Source: Curtobacterium sp. MCBA15_009 (GTDB lineage Bacteria > Actinomycetota > Actinomycetes > Actinomycetales > Microbacteriaceae). From it: DNA of 64,000 nucleotides. Where the stretch lies: positions 17,523 through 81,522 of the forward strand of contig NZ_MJGO01000039.1 in assembly GCF_001864895.1 (NCBI RefSeq). The letters run 5' to 3'. Every line of letters starts with the position of its first letter. Position 1 is the first letter of the stretch. This document shows, piece by piece, positions 16,164 to 27,676 of the stretch. Position numbers and translations under genes: made by a program. A model generated the notes under the pieces. That model was not told where the DNA came from. It made no database searches and was given only the letters and a program-made list of their open reading frames with translations.

Positions 16164-16586
16164 CTACTCCGCCGGGTGCGCGAGTGCGGCCGTCACCGAC
16201 CGCGACAGCACGAGCGTGATGCCGAGCAGGGCCGGCAGGAGCAGGAGCCACCCGATCGCCGGCACGCGGAAGACGCCCTGGAACGCACCGATCGCGATCG
16301 CGCCCTGCAGGACCTGCCAGACGATGATCCCGGACCGGACCCAGGCGCGACGCTGCCACAGGCCGTTCAGCAGGGCGCCGAGCCACAGCGCGGCGACGGC
16401 GGCCAGGATCGTCAACGCGATCCCCGACGCCAGGCTCGTCGCCGGTGCCACGACGAGTTCGACGACGAGCACGACCGTCACGACGACGAGCGCGAGGAAC
16501 TCGAGACCGACCACGACGAGCAGGCCGATCAGGGCCGGGGACCGTCGCTCGGGGCGGTCGACCTCGGTCGGGGTGTCGTCGTGCAC
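16164..16586 (-). CDS. Small four-helix membrane protein of unknown function
   Basis: 140 residues with four hydrophobic helices (about 18-45, 52-75, 82-100, 110-130) after a charged cytoplasmic N-terminus (HDDTPTEVDRPERRSP). Start GTG with AGGA 5 nt upstream. It looks like the actinobacterial integral membrane proteins often found beside redox or sugar genes, but no specific family is recognised. Divergent from whiB1 across a 260-bp regulatory gap. Confidence 0.7.
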   Translation of the reverse strand: MHDDTPTEVDRPERRSPALIGLLVVVGLEFLALVVVTVVLVVELVVAPATSLASGIALTILAAVAALWLGALLNGLWQRRAWVRSGIIVWQVLQGAIAIGAFQGVFRVPAIGWLLLLPALLGITLVLSRSVTAALAHPAE

Positions 16587-16846
16587 AGTGATCCTCCAGC
16601 ATCGGAACCCTTGATTTGGCCCTATCAGTATGGAACGATATTGGAGGTCGTTTGGACGGCACGATGTGGTGTGCGTCTCCCGTGGTTCGTCGCTCCTCCC
16701 CCGAGCGTCACGCGGGCGTCAGACTCGCTTCCTGCGGACTCCTCCCCACAGTTGTCCCCGTCATGCCGCATGCATGTCAGCGTTCCGATCCCCCGAACCA
16801 CGGCCCCGGCCTGCCGTTCGAGCATCGACATCAAGGAGCACCACAC

Positions 16847-17095
16847 ATGGACTGGCGTGACAAGGCAGCCTGCCTCACCGCGGACCCCGAGCTCTTCTTC
16901 CCCGTCGGGAACACCGGGCCCGCCGTCGACCAGATCGAGAAGGCCAAGTCGGTCTGTGCTCGTTGCACGGTCACCGAGATGTGCCTGCAGTACGCGCTCG
17001 AGAACAACCAGGACTCCGGTGTCTGGGGCGGCCTGAGCGAGGACGAGCGTCGTGCGCTGAAGCGTCGCGCCGCTCGCGCCCGCCGCGCGTCCTGA
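16847..17095 (+). CDS. whiB1: WhiB-family iron-sulfur regulator, WhiB1-like
   Basis: 82 residues. The four iron-sulfur ligands are Cys9, Cys37, Cys40 and Cys46 (C-x27-C-x2-C-x5-C). The sequence then has the WhiB turn GVWGG and the basic DNA-contacting tail RRALKRRAARARR. The start MDWRDKAACLTADPELFFPVGN is nearly that of mycobacterial WhiB1, a [4Fe-4S] protein that binds NO and partners with the sigma factor SigA at promoters. AAGGAG lies 8 nt before the ATG. The 260 bp upstream probably hold its promoter, including a markedly AT-rich stretch near 16610-16650 that contrasts with the rest of the window. WhiB2 lies later in this same window. Confidence 0.95.
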   Translation: MDWRDKAACLTADPELFFPVGNTGPAVDQIEKAKSVCARCTVTEMCLQYALENNQDSGVWGGLSEDERRALKRRAARARRAS

Positions 17096-17116
17096 CGCCG
17101 CACCACCCGCGCGGCT

Positions 17117-17151
17117 GACGCCCGCCGTCCCCTCCGGGGGCGGCGGGCGTC
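17117..17151 (+). terminator. Terminator of whiB1
   Basis: 11-bp stem GACGCCCGCCG / CGGCGGGCGTC with additional inner C-G pairing, 21 nt after the stop. Confidence 0.7.
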
Positions 17152-17460
17152 GTCGTGTGCGGGGGTCGTGGTCGGGCTGGCCGGCAGCCCGCAGGCGCTG
17201 TGCGCGGAGCGCGCTGGAAGGTACGCGGTACGCGGTACGCGATGCGCGATGCGCGGTAGCGGCGCACGACCACAGTGGGTTAGACCCGCGCGATGGCGGG
17301 GCGCGAGTGCACTGTGGTTGTCTGGCGTGCGGTGTGCGGCGGCGCGGCGCACAGCGCGCCCCGGTGCCGTCGTCGCGCCCCGAGGAGTCGGGGCGCGACG
17401 CCCGTGCAGGGGCGCGGACCGTCGGGCGTCCGGTGTCGGGCGTCCGCCGTCAGGGCGGGG
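17152..17460. other. Gene-free 309-bp gap between convergent whiB1 and pdtaS
   Basis: It contains five tandem 7-bp units at 17221-17255 (three GTACGCG, then two ATGCGCG) and an inverted repeat ACCACAGTG / CACTGTGGT with arms at 17269-17277 and 17310-17318. No ribosome binding site or coding frame is convincing. Confidence 0.6.
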
Positions 17461-18960
17461 TCAGGCCGCGGCGGTGAGCCAGCGGAACGGGATGGTGATG
17501 GTCACCTCGGTGCCGCTGCCGGTGAGGGTGTGCCAGTCGATCGTGCCGCCGAGCTCGCCCTGGATGAGCGTGCGGACGATCTGCGTGCCGAGGCCGGAGC
17601 CGACCTTGCCCTCGGGCAGGCCGACGCCGTTGTCGCGGACCTCGATCTCGAGGTGGTCGTCGAACCGGCGGGCGACGATCTCGACCTCGCCGTCGCGGCC
17701 GTCGAGCCCGTGCTCGACCGCGTTCGTCACGAGCTCGGTGAGCCCGAGGGCGAGCGGGGTAGCCGCCTCGGACGGCAGGACGCCGAACTCGCCGGTCTTC
17801 TTCGGGTGCACGGTGGTGTTGTGCGAGGCCGCGACCTCGGTCACGAGCTTGAGCACCGAGTCGAACACGTCGTCGAAGTCGACCGTCTGGCTCAGTCCGC
17901 TCGACAGGGTGTCGTGCACGACGGCGATCGCGGCGACCCGACGCATCGCGTTCTGCAGGGACGTGCGGGCCTCGTCGGAGTGGGTCCGCCGAGCCTGGAT
18001 GCGGAGCAGGGACGCCACCGTCTGCAGGTTGTTCTTCACGCGGTGGTGGATCTCGCGGATCGTCGCGTCCTTCGTGATGAGCTCGCGCTCCTGGTGCCGG
18101 AGCTCCGACACGTCGCGGCAGAGGACGATCGCGCCGATGCGCTCGCCGTGGTCGCGCAGCGGTATCGAGCGGAGGGACACGGTGACGCCCTTCGACTCGA
18201 CGTCGGCACGCCACGGCGCACGACCGGTCACCACGAGGGGCAGCGACTCGTCGACGTCGAGCTGGGCGCCGATGAGCTCGGTGGTCACCTCGGCGAGGGA
18301 CTTGCGCTCGAGCTCGCCCTCGAAGCCCATCCGGTTGAACGCGCTGAGACCGTTCGGGCTCGCGAAGGTCACCATGCCGGCGGTGTCGAGGCGGAGCAGG
18401 CCGTCGCTGGCGCGCGGCGCCCCACGACGGGGTCCGGCGGGCGCGCCGAGGTCAGGGAAGTCGCCCGTGGCGATCATCCCGAACAGGTCGTTCGCGCTCG
18501 CCGTGAAGTTGAGCTCCTGGCGGCTCGGGGTCCGCATCTCGTCCTGGTTGGAGTGCCGCGTGACGACGGCGATGGGTCGCTCGGTCGTCTCGGCGCTCTT
18601 CGCGCTGAGGCGGCGCAGCACCGGGATGGCACGGACGCGGGTCGGGGTGTCCTCGTACCAGTCGGGTTCGGCGGAGTCGACGACCCGCGAACCGGCGAAG
18701 CTCTCGGTGACCTGGCTGCGCCACTCCTCGCGGATCTCCTGCCCCACGATGTCGCGGTAGAACAGCGTCGCCGCGGAGCTCGGGCGGGCGTGCGCGACCG
18801 CGACGAACGAGCCGTCCTCGGCGGTCGGGACCCAGAGGACCATGTCCGCGAAGGACAGGTCGGCGAGCAGCTGCCAGTCCCCCACCAGCAGGTGGAGCCA
18901 CTCCACGTCGGCTTCGGAGGAACGGCCTTGTGCGAGGACGAGGTCACTGAGGGTCGACAC
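17461..18960 (-). CDS. pdtaS: Sensor histidine kinase PdtaS
   Basis: 499 residues, soluble with no membrane helices. An N-terminal GAF-like sensor domain (about 1-140) is followed by a PAS domain (about 185-300). Then comes a HisKA_2 kinase core, with EIHHRVKNNLQTVASLLRIQ as the phospho-acceptor His region, and a HATPase end (LTELVTNAVEHGLDG, DNGVGLP, GSGLGTQIV). This is the layout of mycobacterial PdtaS (Rv3220c), whose partner PdtaR is an ANTAR-type RNA-binding antiterminator; PdtaR is not in this window. Of the two tandem GTG codons, the one at 18960 fits the TAGACT -10 with a 6-nt spacer, and the other (18963) is too close. Confidence 0.92.
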   Translation of the reverse strand: MSTLSDLVLAQGRSSEADVEWLHLLVGDWQLLADLSFADMVLWVPTAEDGSFVAVAHARPSSAATLFYRDIVGQEIREEWRSQVTESFAGSRVVDSAEPDWYEDTPTRVRAIPVLRRLSAKSAETTERPIAVVTRHSNQDEMRTPSRQELNFTASANDLFGMIATGDFPDLGAPAGPRRGAPRASDGLLRLDTAGMVTFASPNGLSAFNRMGFEGELERKSLAEVTTELIGAQLDVDESLPLVVTGRAPWRADVESKGVTVSLRSIPLRDHGERIGAIVLCRDVSELRHQERELITKDATIREIHHRVKNNLQTVASLLRIQARRTHSDEARTSLQNAMRRVAAIAVVHDTLSSGLSQTVDFDDVFDSVLKLVTEVAASHNTTVHPKKTGEFGVLPSEAATPLALGLTELVTNAVEHGLDGRDGEVEIVARRFDDHLEIEVRDNGVGLPEGKVGSGLGTQIVRTLIQGELGGTIDWHTLTGSGTEVTITIPFRWLTAAA

Positions 18961-18966
18961 CACGTC

Positions 18967-18972
18967 AGTCTA
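18967..18972 (-). promoter_or_regulatory. -10 element, leaderless start of pdtaS
   Basis: TAGACT on the minus strand, 6 nt before the GTG at 18960; it decides between two adjacent GTG codons. Confidence 0.5.
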
Positions 18973-19079
18973 GGTGCGCCGGTCTGTGGAGAACTCCCGG
19001 CTGTCCACAAGGTGGAGCGTGCTGGTATTTCGCATGTCGCTCCGACCGTACGCTCGCCACACGATCGGAAGGGGCACAG

Positions 19080-19529
19080 GTGGCAGAGCAGGCACGACGC
19101 ATCGACGACACGACGGCGAGGGACCCGGCCTCGCCCGTCCCTGCGCTGGTGGCGGTCCCGCCGCTCCCCGTCGAGGAACGTCGCCCCGGACCGCCGGACC
19201 CCGAGTCGGCGGCACGCGCGCTCGGCCTCTGCGTGGCCGAGGTGCTCACCGGCTCCCGCGAGGTCGACAGCATCGCCCGCTGGATCACCGACGACGTGCA
19301 CCGGCACCTGCAGCACCGCGCCGCGGTGGCCGCGCACGCCCGGTCGATCGGCCGGCGGTCCCGAGCCCGGCCCGCGCTCCGCGTCGGCAGCGTCGTCCTC
19401 TGCCGTCCGGCCCCCGGGGTCGTCGAGGCGTCGGTCGTGGTCCACACGCGCAGCCACGCCCGCGCGGTGGCGATCCGGCTCGAGGACTGGCACGGCCGGT
19501 GGCGCGCGACCGCGATCGGGGTGTTGTAG
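19080..19529 (+). CDS. Rv3235-family protein
   Basis: 149 residues, soluble. After a Pro-rich start, a helical region (DPESAARALGLCVAEVLTGSREVDSIARWITDDVHRHLQHRAAVAAHARSI) leads to a beta-rich end (RPAPGVVEASVVVHTRSHARAVAIRLEDWHGRWRATAIGVL). This closely follows the actinobacterial Rv3235 family (DUF6459), whose gene usually lies near secA and pdtaS, as here. Function is unknown. The GTG is preceded by GGAAGGGG. Confidence 0.8.
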   Translation: MAEQARRIDDTTARDPASPVPALVAVPPLPVEERRPGPPDPESAARALGLCVAEVLTGSREVDSIARWITDDVHRHLQHRAAVAAHARSIGRRSRARPALRVGSVVLCRPAPGVVEASVVVHTRSHARAVAIRLEDWHGRWRATAIGVL

Positions 19530-19589
19530 CGAGCGGGTCCCTCGAGCCCGGGCCCGAACGGTCCGCAGGCGCTCCGGCTCCGGGGAACA

Positions 19590-19626
19590 GCAACGGCCGG
19601 TCCGCCGAGGCGGGACCGACCGTTGC
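19590..19626. terminator. Imperfect hairpin between Rv3235-like gene and secA
   Basis: Outer arms GCAACGG / CCGTTGC with an inner CGGTCC / GGACCG stem and small bulges, in the gap between convergent genes. Confidence 0.5.
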
Positions 19627-19658
19627 AGTTCGCCGAACGCTCGTGCGCCCGGTTCGGA

Positions 19659-22439
<2,781 letters not shown>

Positions 22440-22540
22440 GTGAGCTCCTTACGAGGTCGTCGCGCGCGACCTGCGCGCCCGATCGACCAGTCATGCTAGC
22501 AACCCGCGGGTGCCCCGCGCTGGGAGCACCGTCGCGGGTC

Positions 22541-22590
22541 CGCCCGCGGCGTGCGCTCCCCGGCAGGGGGCCACGCGCACGCCGCGGGCG
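22541..22590 (-). terminator. Terminator of hpf
   Basis: 15-bp perfect stem, arms 22541-22555 and 22576-22590 (CGCCCGCGGCGTGCG and its complement), 21 bp past the hpf stop. Confidence 0.75.
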
Positions 22591-22610
22591 GAGGTGGGGT
22601 GCGGGTCGCG

Positions 22611-23312
22611 CTACGCGATCGCCGCGGCCGGTTCGGCTGCGGTCTCGCGGGACGCGTCGGAGGTCCCGTCGAGGCCGATCACGCCGTAGTCCCAGCCCTT
22701 GCGCCGGTACACGACGCTCGGGCGGTGGGTCTCGGCGTCGACGAACAGGTAGAAGTCGTGCCCGACGAGCTCCATGTAGTAGAGCGCGTCGTCGACGGTC
22801 ATCGGGGCGGCCTCGAAGACCTTGTGCCGGATGACGACCGGGCTGTAGACCTCGGTCTCGTCGTCCTCCGTGCCCTGCGCGTCGACGACGGGCACGGCAC
22901 CGGTGGCGACGTCCTCGATGAGCTTGCCGTCGGCGGGGACGACGTCCATGCCGTCGAAGCCGCTGCCGGCGGCCTCGGCCACCGAGGTGGGGCGGTGGCG
23001 TCCGCGGTGCACCTTGCGACGGTCGCGCGCTCGGCGCAGCCGTTCGGTGATGCGGGCGAACGCGAGGTCGAAGGCGGCGTACTTGTCGGACGCCGCGGAC
23101 TCCGCCCGCACGAGGGGCCCGGGACCGATGAGCGTCAGTTCGACGCGGTCCTCGCCCTGGCTGCTGCCGGACTTCTCGTGGTGGCGGCTGATGCGGACCT
23201 CGAAGGCCAGCGCACGGTCAGCGAGCACGTCGATCTTCTCGGACTTCTGCTCGACATAGGTGCGGAATCGGTCGGTGACCCCGACGTTCCGGCCCGTGAT
23301 CGTCACGTCCAT
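22611..23312 (-). CDS. hpf: Long-form ribosome hibernation-promoting factor
   Basis: 233 residues. The N-terminal ~105 residues (MDVTITGRNVGVTDRFRTYVEQK ... DKYAAFDLAFARITERLRRARDRRKVHRG) are the HPF/RaiA ribosome-binding domain. The C-terminal ~65 residues (SPVVIRHKVFEAAPMTVDDALYYMELVGHDFYLFVDAETHRPSVVYRRKGWDYGVI) are the dimerisation domain typical of long HPF. The protein binds the 30S A- and P-sites and pairs ribosomes into inactive 100S particles in stationary phase. ATG with GGAG 7 nt upstream. It sits between secA and comF, the usual order in Actinobacteria. Confidence 0.96.
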   Translation of the reverse strand: MDVTITGRNVGVTDRFRTYVEQKSEKIDVLADRALAFEVRISRHHEKSGSSQGEDRVELTLIGPGPLVRAESAASDKYAAFDLAFARITERLRRARDRRKVHRGRHRPTSVAEAAGSGFDGMDVVPADGKLIEDVATGAVPVVDAQGTEDDETEVYSPVVIRHKVFEAAPMTVDDALYYMELVGHDFYLFVDAETHRPSVVYRRKGWDYGVIGLDGTSDASRETAAEPAAAIA

Positions 23313-23483
23313 GTGGCGGCTCCCATCCAGACTCAGCGCGTCGCCTCCATCCGGCGATCCTGAACGCCTTGTCGCGAGGCTAGCCCCGTGGAGCAGCCCG
23401 CGTCACCGATCGTCGGCGAGTCCCCGAGACCCCCACCGGACACCCAGTGGTCACCCGGCGTCCACCGAGGTGACACGGGCGGG

Positions 23484-24146
23484 TCAGTCCTCGACGCTCG
23501 CGACGGCGACGCAGCGGACCACCCGACCACCGCCGGCGCGGACGGCCCGGACCCCCTCGGCCATGGTCACCCCGGTGGTCACGACGTCGTCAACCAGCAC
23601 CACGCACCGGCCGTCGACGCCGCGTGCCCGGAGGGTCCCGACCGTGGCGGCGACCCGTTCCGTGGCGGTGCGCTCCTTCTGCCCGGGCTGTGCCGCACCC
23701 GGTACGGCCCGGACCCGCGCGAGCCGCCCCGTCCGCCGGACCCCGCCCCGCGCGAGGAGCACCACCACCGGGTCGAAGCCGCGACGCCGTGCTCCGGTCC
23801 GGGACGGCGGGACCCGCAGCACCACGGTGCCGGCCGGGGACGCGGCGAGCGCGGCGCGGACGAGGCGGCCGAACCGACGCCCGAGCGGTCCGGCGACGTC
23901 GACCCGGCCGCGCAGCTTCAGCTCGAGCAGCAGGGTGCGGACGAGGCCCTCGTACGCGAACGCGGCGTCGAGCCGGACGCCGGCGACGAGCCGGACGCGC
24001 CGGGGGCGGGCGTCGAGGGCGGTGCGGCAGGCACGACAGAGGGCACGGTCCGGCCGACCGCAGCCCAGGCAGGCGACGGGCAGGACGAGCCCGAGCACCG
24101 CGAGGGCGGCGTCGGCCCAGACGGTGCGTCGGTCGGTGGCGGGCAT
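23484..24146 (-). CDS. ComF-family phosphoribosyltransferase-like protein
   Basis: 220 residues. An N-terminal four-Cys zinc motif (CLGCGRPDRALCRAC) precedes a short helical domain and then a phosphoribosyltransferase fold. The PRPP loop is VVLVDDVVTTGVTM, near the C-terminus, and QKERTATER is the preceding family block. ComF proteins take part in DNA uptake in naturally competent bacteria, but here no competence gene is adjacent, and in Actinobacteria this gene is linked to hpf and lpqB as seen. The likely leaderless start (ATG 24146) has CAGACT 6 nt upstream. Confidence 0.9.
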   Translation of the reverse strand: MPATDRRTVWADAALAVLGLVLPVACLGCGRPDRALCRACRTALDARPRRVRLVAGVRLDAAFAYEGLVRTLLLELKLRGRVDVAGPLGRRFGRLVRAALAASPAGTVVLRVPPSRTGARRRGFDPVVVLLARGGVRRTGRLARVRAVPGAAQPGQKERTATERVAATVGTLRARGVDGRCVVLVDDVVTTGVTMAEGVRAVRAGGGRVVRCVAVASVED

Positions 24147-24152
24147 GCCGCG

Positions 24153-24158
24153 AGTCTG
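24153..24158 (-). promoter_or_regulatory. -10 element, leaderless start of the ComF gene
   Basis: CAGACT on the minus strand, 6 nt before the ATG at 24146. Confidence 0.4.
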
Positions 24159-24270
24159 GCGGTGACCGACCGTCGGACGCGGGCGGTCCGGCGGGCTGTG
24201 GACGGGCCTCCAGAGTGCGTGCGCTGTGGAGGGAGGTCCGCAGGCGCCGGCGCGGCACCGGCCGCGCGCC

Positions 24271-25953
24271 CTACCGCTGCACGCCGAGCACGTGGGCGGT
24301 GACGCCCGTCGTGTCCCAGCTGCCGCCCGTCGACTGCAGCACCGAACCGTCGGACATACGCAAGAGGAGCGCTCCCCCGCCTCCGCCGGTGATCGCCGTC
24401 GCGCGCCCGTCCGGCCGGGGCAGGGTGCTCGACCGGCCGCCGATCGTGGAGCGCACGATGTTCGGACCGGACGTCGCCTGCGCCACGGACGCGACGTCGG
24501 TGTCGTTCACCCACGTCGCCCCGACGGCGTCGCCGGTCGCCGCCTGCACGCGCACGGGCGCGCCGAACGACGAGGGCGAGCGGTCGGACCCGCGGATGAT
24601 CGCCATGACGTACAGCGCCGGACCGTCCGTGGTGTCGATGAGCGCGAGCGCCCTGGTCGAGTCGCGGGACACCTGGAACGAGACGAGTTCCCCGCGCGGC
24701 AGGGTCGTGGCGACCTGGTGCGGGTCGCCGCCGAGGCCGTACGCGGTGATCCGCCGGGTGTCGGAGCGCTGCCCGACCCAGACGAAGCCGAGGTCGTCGA
24801 TCGACGGTGGGACGAGCCCCTGGCGGGTGTCGACCCGCAGGCTCCGCTTGCCGGTCACCACGAAGACGCCGTCCCGGTTGCCGACGACCGCGTTCCGGCC
24901 CGTGGCCGAGATCGCGAGGGACCGCGGGTCGAGCGCGGCCACCGCGTCACCGACGCCGCTGCCGAGCTCGGACACCTTGCCGGTGCCCGGGGTGGCGTAG
25001 CCGACGACGCCCTGCTCCTCGACGAGGGGCCGGGGGTCGACGTCGGGGTTCTGCTGGGCGTTCGGGCCGCTCGCGTCGGACACGGACAGGGTCGCGCCCT
25101 CCACCGTGAGGGACACCGACGAGATCGTCGCGACGGAGGCGAGCGACCTGCTGAGCTGCTCGCGCATCCGGACGCGGTCGACGGTGCTCGCACGGAGCGC
25201 GTCGCCCGACAGGTCGACGAGCGCGGTGCCGCTGTCGATGGTCACCGCGTTGAGGGAGAGCTGGGTGCCCTCCGGGAAGGACGACACGACGGCGCCCTTG
25301 AGCCAGTCGGCGGGCCCGGCGAGCAGGGTGCTGGCGATGCGGGTGCTCGTCGACGAGCGGGCGAGGAACCACCGCTCGTCGGGCACCAGGAAGTGGTACG
25401 TCGGGTCGAAGAAGTACAGCGCGTGCTGCTGGAAGACGGACTCGAAGCTCGTCGGCGTGAGGATGATGCCGTCGGGGGCGTAGGCGATGCGCCACTCCCC
25501 GTCCTCGCGGGTGAACTGGAAGGTCAGCGTCGACGACGTCGGGCGGACGGCCTGGGTGTACTCGCCCTCGGAGTCGACCGAGGCGCTCGCGGTGAGGGTG
25601 AAGGTGAGCTCGCGCTCGTCGGCGCGCTGCACGGTGCCGCTGCCGTCGAGGATCGTGACGCCGTGCCGCGGGTTCCACTGCTGGGCGAAGGACGACGCCA
25701 GGAACTGCCGGGCGACCGCGTAGTTGTCCTGGGAGCCGGTGGCCGCGGCGATGAAGCCCCGCAGGATCTGGGTCTGGTCGGCGCCCGTCGTCGGCTTGTC
25801 GGGGCGGTAGTCGAAGCCGGCGACGGCCTCGTCCTTCACGGCCTGCCCGGTGCGCACCGCGCCGTCGGTGGGGATCGCCACGCAGGCGGTCAGCGCGACG
25901 AGCGTCACCGCAGCCAGGGCGGCGGCGACGACGTGCCGCAGGCGGGATCGCAT
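24271..25953 (-). CDS. lpqB: Lipoprotein LpqB, MtrAB accessory protein
   Basis: 560 residues. The lipobox LTAC gives a lipidated Cys24, and after a linker comes the GerMN domain (about 180-320) with a long propeller-like C-terminal domain containing the LpqB motifs (LRVDTRQGLVPPSIDDLGFVWVG). In mycobacteria and streptomycetes LpqB sits outside the membrane and tunes the MtrAB two-component system that controls division and envelope genes. The ATG at 25953 overlaps the mtrB stop by 1 nt (TGATG) with GAGAGGAG 5 nt upstream, so mtrA-mtrB-lpqB form one operon. Confidence 0.96.
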   Translation of the reverse strand: MRSRLRHVVAAALAAVTLVALTACVAIPTDGAVRTGQAVKDEAVAGFDYRPDKPTTGADQTQILRGFIAAATGSQDNYAVARQFLASSFAQQWNPRHGVTILDGSGTVQRADERELTFTLTASASVDSEGEYTQAVRPTSSTLTFQFTREDGEWRIAYAPDGIILTPTSFESVFQQHALYFFDPTYHFLVPDERWFLARSSTSTRIASTLLAGPADWLKGAVVSSFPEGTQLSLNAVTIDSGTALVDLSGDALRASTVDRVRMREQLSRSLASVATISSVSLTVEGATLSVSDASGPNAQQNPDVDPRPLVEEQGVVGYATPGTGKVSELGSGVGDAVAALDPRSLAISATGRNAVVGNRDGVFVVTGKRSLRVDTRQGLVPPSIDDLGFVWVGQRSDTRRITAYGLGGDPHQVATTLPRGELVSFQVSRDSTRALALIDTTDGPALYVMAIIRGSDRSPSSFGAPVRVQAATGDAVGATWVNDTDVASVAQATSGPNIVRSTIGGRSSTLPRPDGRATAITGGGGGALLLRMSDGSVLQSTGGSWDTTGVTAHVLGVQR

Positions 25954-27671
25954 CAGGACTCCTCTCGCACGGCGCGGGGGCCGTCGTACGACTCGTCGAG
26001 TTCGGGCAGCGGGATCGCGGACGTCGCCGTGGTGGCCTGCTCGTTGCGCGGCAGGGTCAGCACGAAGGTCGAGCCCTCGCCGGGGCGGGACCAGACGTCG
26101 ATGCGCCCGCCGTGCAGCTTCGCGTCGCCGAGGCTGATCGCGAGGCCGAGTCCGGTGCCGCCGATGGTGCGCTTGCGGCTCGGGTCGGCGCGCCAGAACC
26201 GGTCGAAGACGCGGGCGGCGTCCTCCGGGGGCATGCCGACGCCCTGGTCGCGGACGGCGATCGCGACGGTCCGCACGTCGCTGTCGACGACGACCTGCAC
26301 CGGCCGGCCGTCGCCGTGCTCGACGGCGTTGCCGACGAGGTTGCGCAGGATGCGGCGGACGCGCTTCGCGTCGAGGCGCATGGTCGTGTGGCCGCCCGGT
26401 GTCGCGAGCTGCAGTTCGATGCCGGCGCGCTCGGCGAGCGGGCGGAACTCCTCGACGATGTCCGCGGCGAGCGCCACCGGGACGACCGGCTCCGTGTCGA
26501 GCTGTACGGCCTGGGCGTCGTAGCGGGAGATCTCGAGCAGGTCGGCGAGCAGCAGCTCGAAGCGCTCCACCTGCGCGTGGAGGAGCTCGGCGGACCGGGC
26601 GACGGCCGGTTCGAACGCGTGCCGGGAGTCGAACATCACGTCGCCGGCGAGCCGGATCGTGGTGAGCGGGGTCCGGAGCTCGTGGGACACGTCGGACACG
26701 AACCGTTGCTGCACGCGGGAGAGCTCGGCGAGCTGGGTGATCTGGCGGCTGACGGCCTCGGCCATCCCGTTGAAGCTCCGTGCCAGGGTGGCCAGGTCGT
26801 CCTGGCCGCGCACCGGGATGCGTTCGTCGAGCCGGCCGGCCGCGATCTTCCGACTGGTCTCGGCGGCGCCGCGGATCGGGACGACGACGAGACGGACCAC
26901 GAGCGAGGTCACGAGGGCGATGAGCACCATGAGCGCGACGCCCCCGATCGAGAGCGTCTGGGAGACGAAGTCGAGCGTCTTCTGCGCGTCGGACAGGTCG
27001 TAGACCATGTACAGCTCGTACTGGCCGGCACTCGGGACCTGCAGGGTCGAACCGACCGCCAGGCCGGGGACCCGGCGCCCGCCGTCCTCGAGCTCCACCG
27101 GCTGCAGGCTGAGCTTGCCGGTGTTCGCCCCGACCGCCTTGCGCAGCGAGTCGGTGATGACGGCGTCGGGGAACCCGGGGCTGACGATGGTCTGCAGCGT
27201 CTGCGGTGTCGACTGCCCGGGGGTGCGCTCGATGGCGATGGTCGTGCCGCCGGGGCTCGTCGTGTTCGACAGGATCGCCTGCTGCGCCTCGTTCTGCAGC
27301 GTCTCGAGCTCGGTCTGGTTGCTGTCCTCGGTCGCGGTGGCGGCGTCGAAGATGCCCTGCGCCACGTTCGTCGCCCGCGCGGACTCGGACTCGATCTGGT
27401 CGCGGCGCTGCGAGTAGATGTTCGTCGAGATGCTCACCATGACCGCAGCGCCGATGATGCCGATGGCCAGGCCCGTGGTCATGACCGTGATGGCGACCGA
27501 CCGCAGCATGAGCGAACGGCGCCACAGGTAGGCGACCGGACGCCACCCGCGGCGGACCCAGCGCCGCATCCGTCGCCGTCCGCGGCCGACCACGCCGATC
27601 GGCGCGGTGGCGCTGCCGACGGACCGTGTCGTGCCGGCTGCGGTCCCGGTGGCGGGCGGGGCGGGCGGCAC
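25953..27671 (-). CDS. mtrB: Sensor histidine kinase MtrB
   Basis: 572 residues. It has TM1 (about 55-80), a ~150-residue extracellular domain, TM2 (about 235-260), HAMP, the H-box VSDVSHELRTPLTTIRLAGD and a HATPase core (NLVGNAVEHGDG, RDQGVGMPPEDAARVFDRFWRADPSR, GGTGLGLAIS). MtrB partners with MtrA and acts on LpqB signals in cell division. I chose the GTG at 27671, six nt after the mtrA stop codon, because GGAGGGG precedes it and it follows mtrA directly; the open frame to 27818 would run inside mtrA. Confidence 0.95.
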   Translation of the reverse strand: MPPAPPATGTAAGTTRSVGSATAPIGVVGRGRRRMRRWVRRGWRPVAYLWRRSLMLRSVAITVMTTGLAIGIIGAAVMVSISTNIYSQRRDQIESESARATNVAQGIFDAATATEDSNQTELETLQNEAQQAILSNTTSPGGTTIAIERTPGQSTPQTLQTIVSPGFPDAVITDSLRKAVGANTGKLSLQPVELEDGGRRVPGLAVGSTLQVPSAGQYELYMVYDLSDAQKTLDFVSQTLSIGGVALMVLIALVTSLVVRLVVVPIRGAAETSRKIAAGRLDERIPVRGQDDLATLARSFNGMAEAVSRQITQLAELSRVQQRFVSDVSHELRTPLTTIRLAGDVMFDSRHAFEPAVARSAELLHAQVERFELLLADLLEISRYDAQAVQLDTEPVVPVALAADIVEEFRPLAERAGIELQLATPGGHTTMRLDAKRVRRILRNLVGNAVEHGDGRPVQVVVDSDVRTVAIAVRDQGVGMPPEDAARVFDRFWRADPSRKRTIGGTGLGLAISLGDAKLHGGRIDVWSRPGEGSTFVLTLPRNEQATTATSAIPLPELDESYDGPRAVREES

Positions 27672-27676
27672 GGGGG

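Noticed and set aside
25954..27546. N-terminal extension of the LpqB frame to 27546
   Set aside because: It overlaps mtrB in another frame; the lipoprotein signal starts at 25953 behind a good ribosome binding site.
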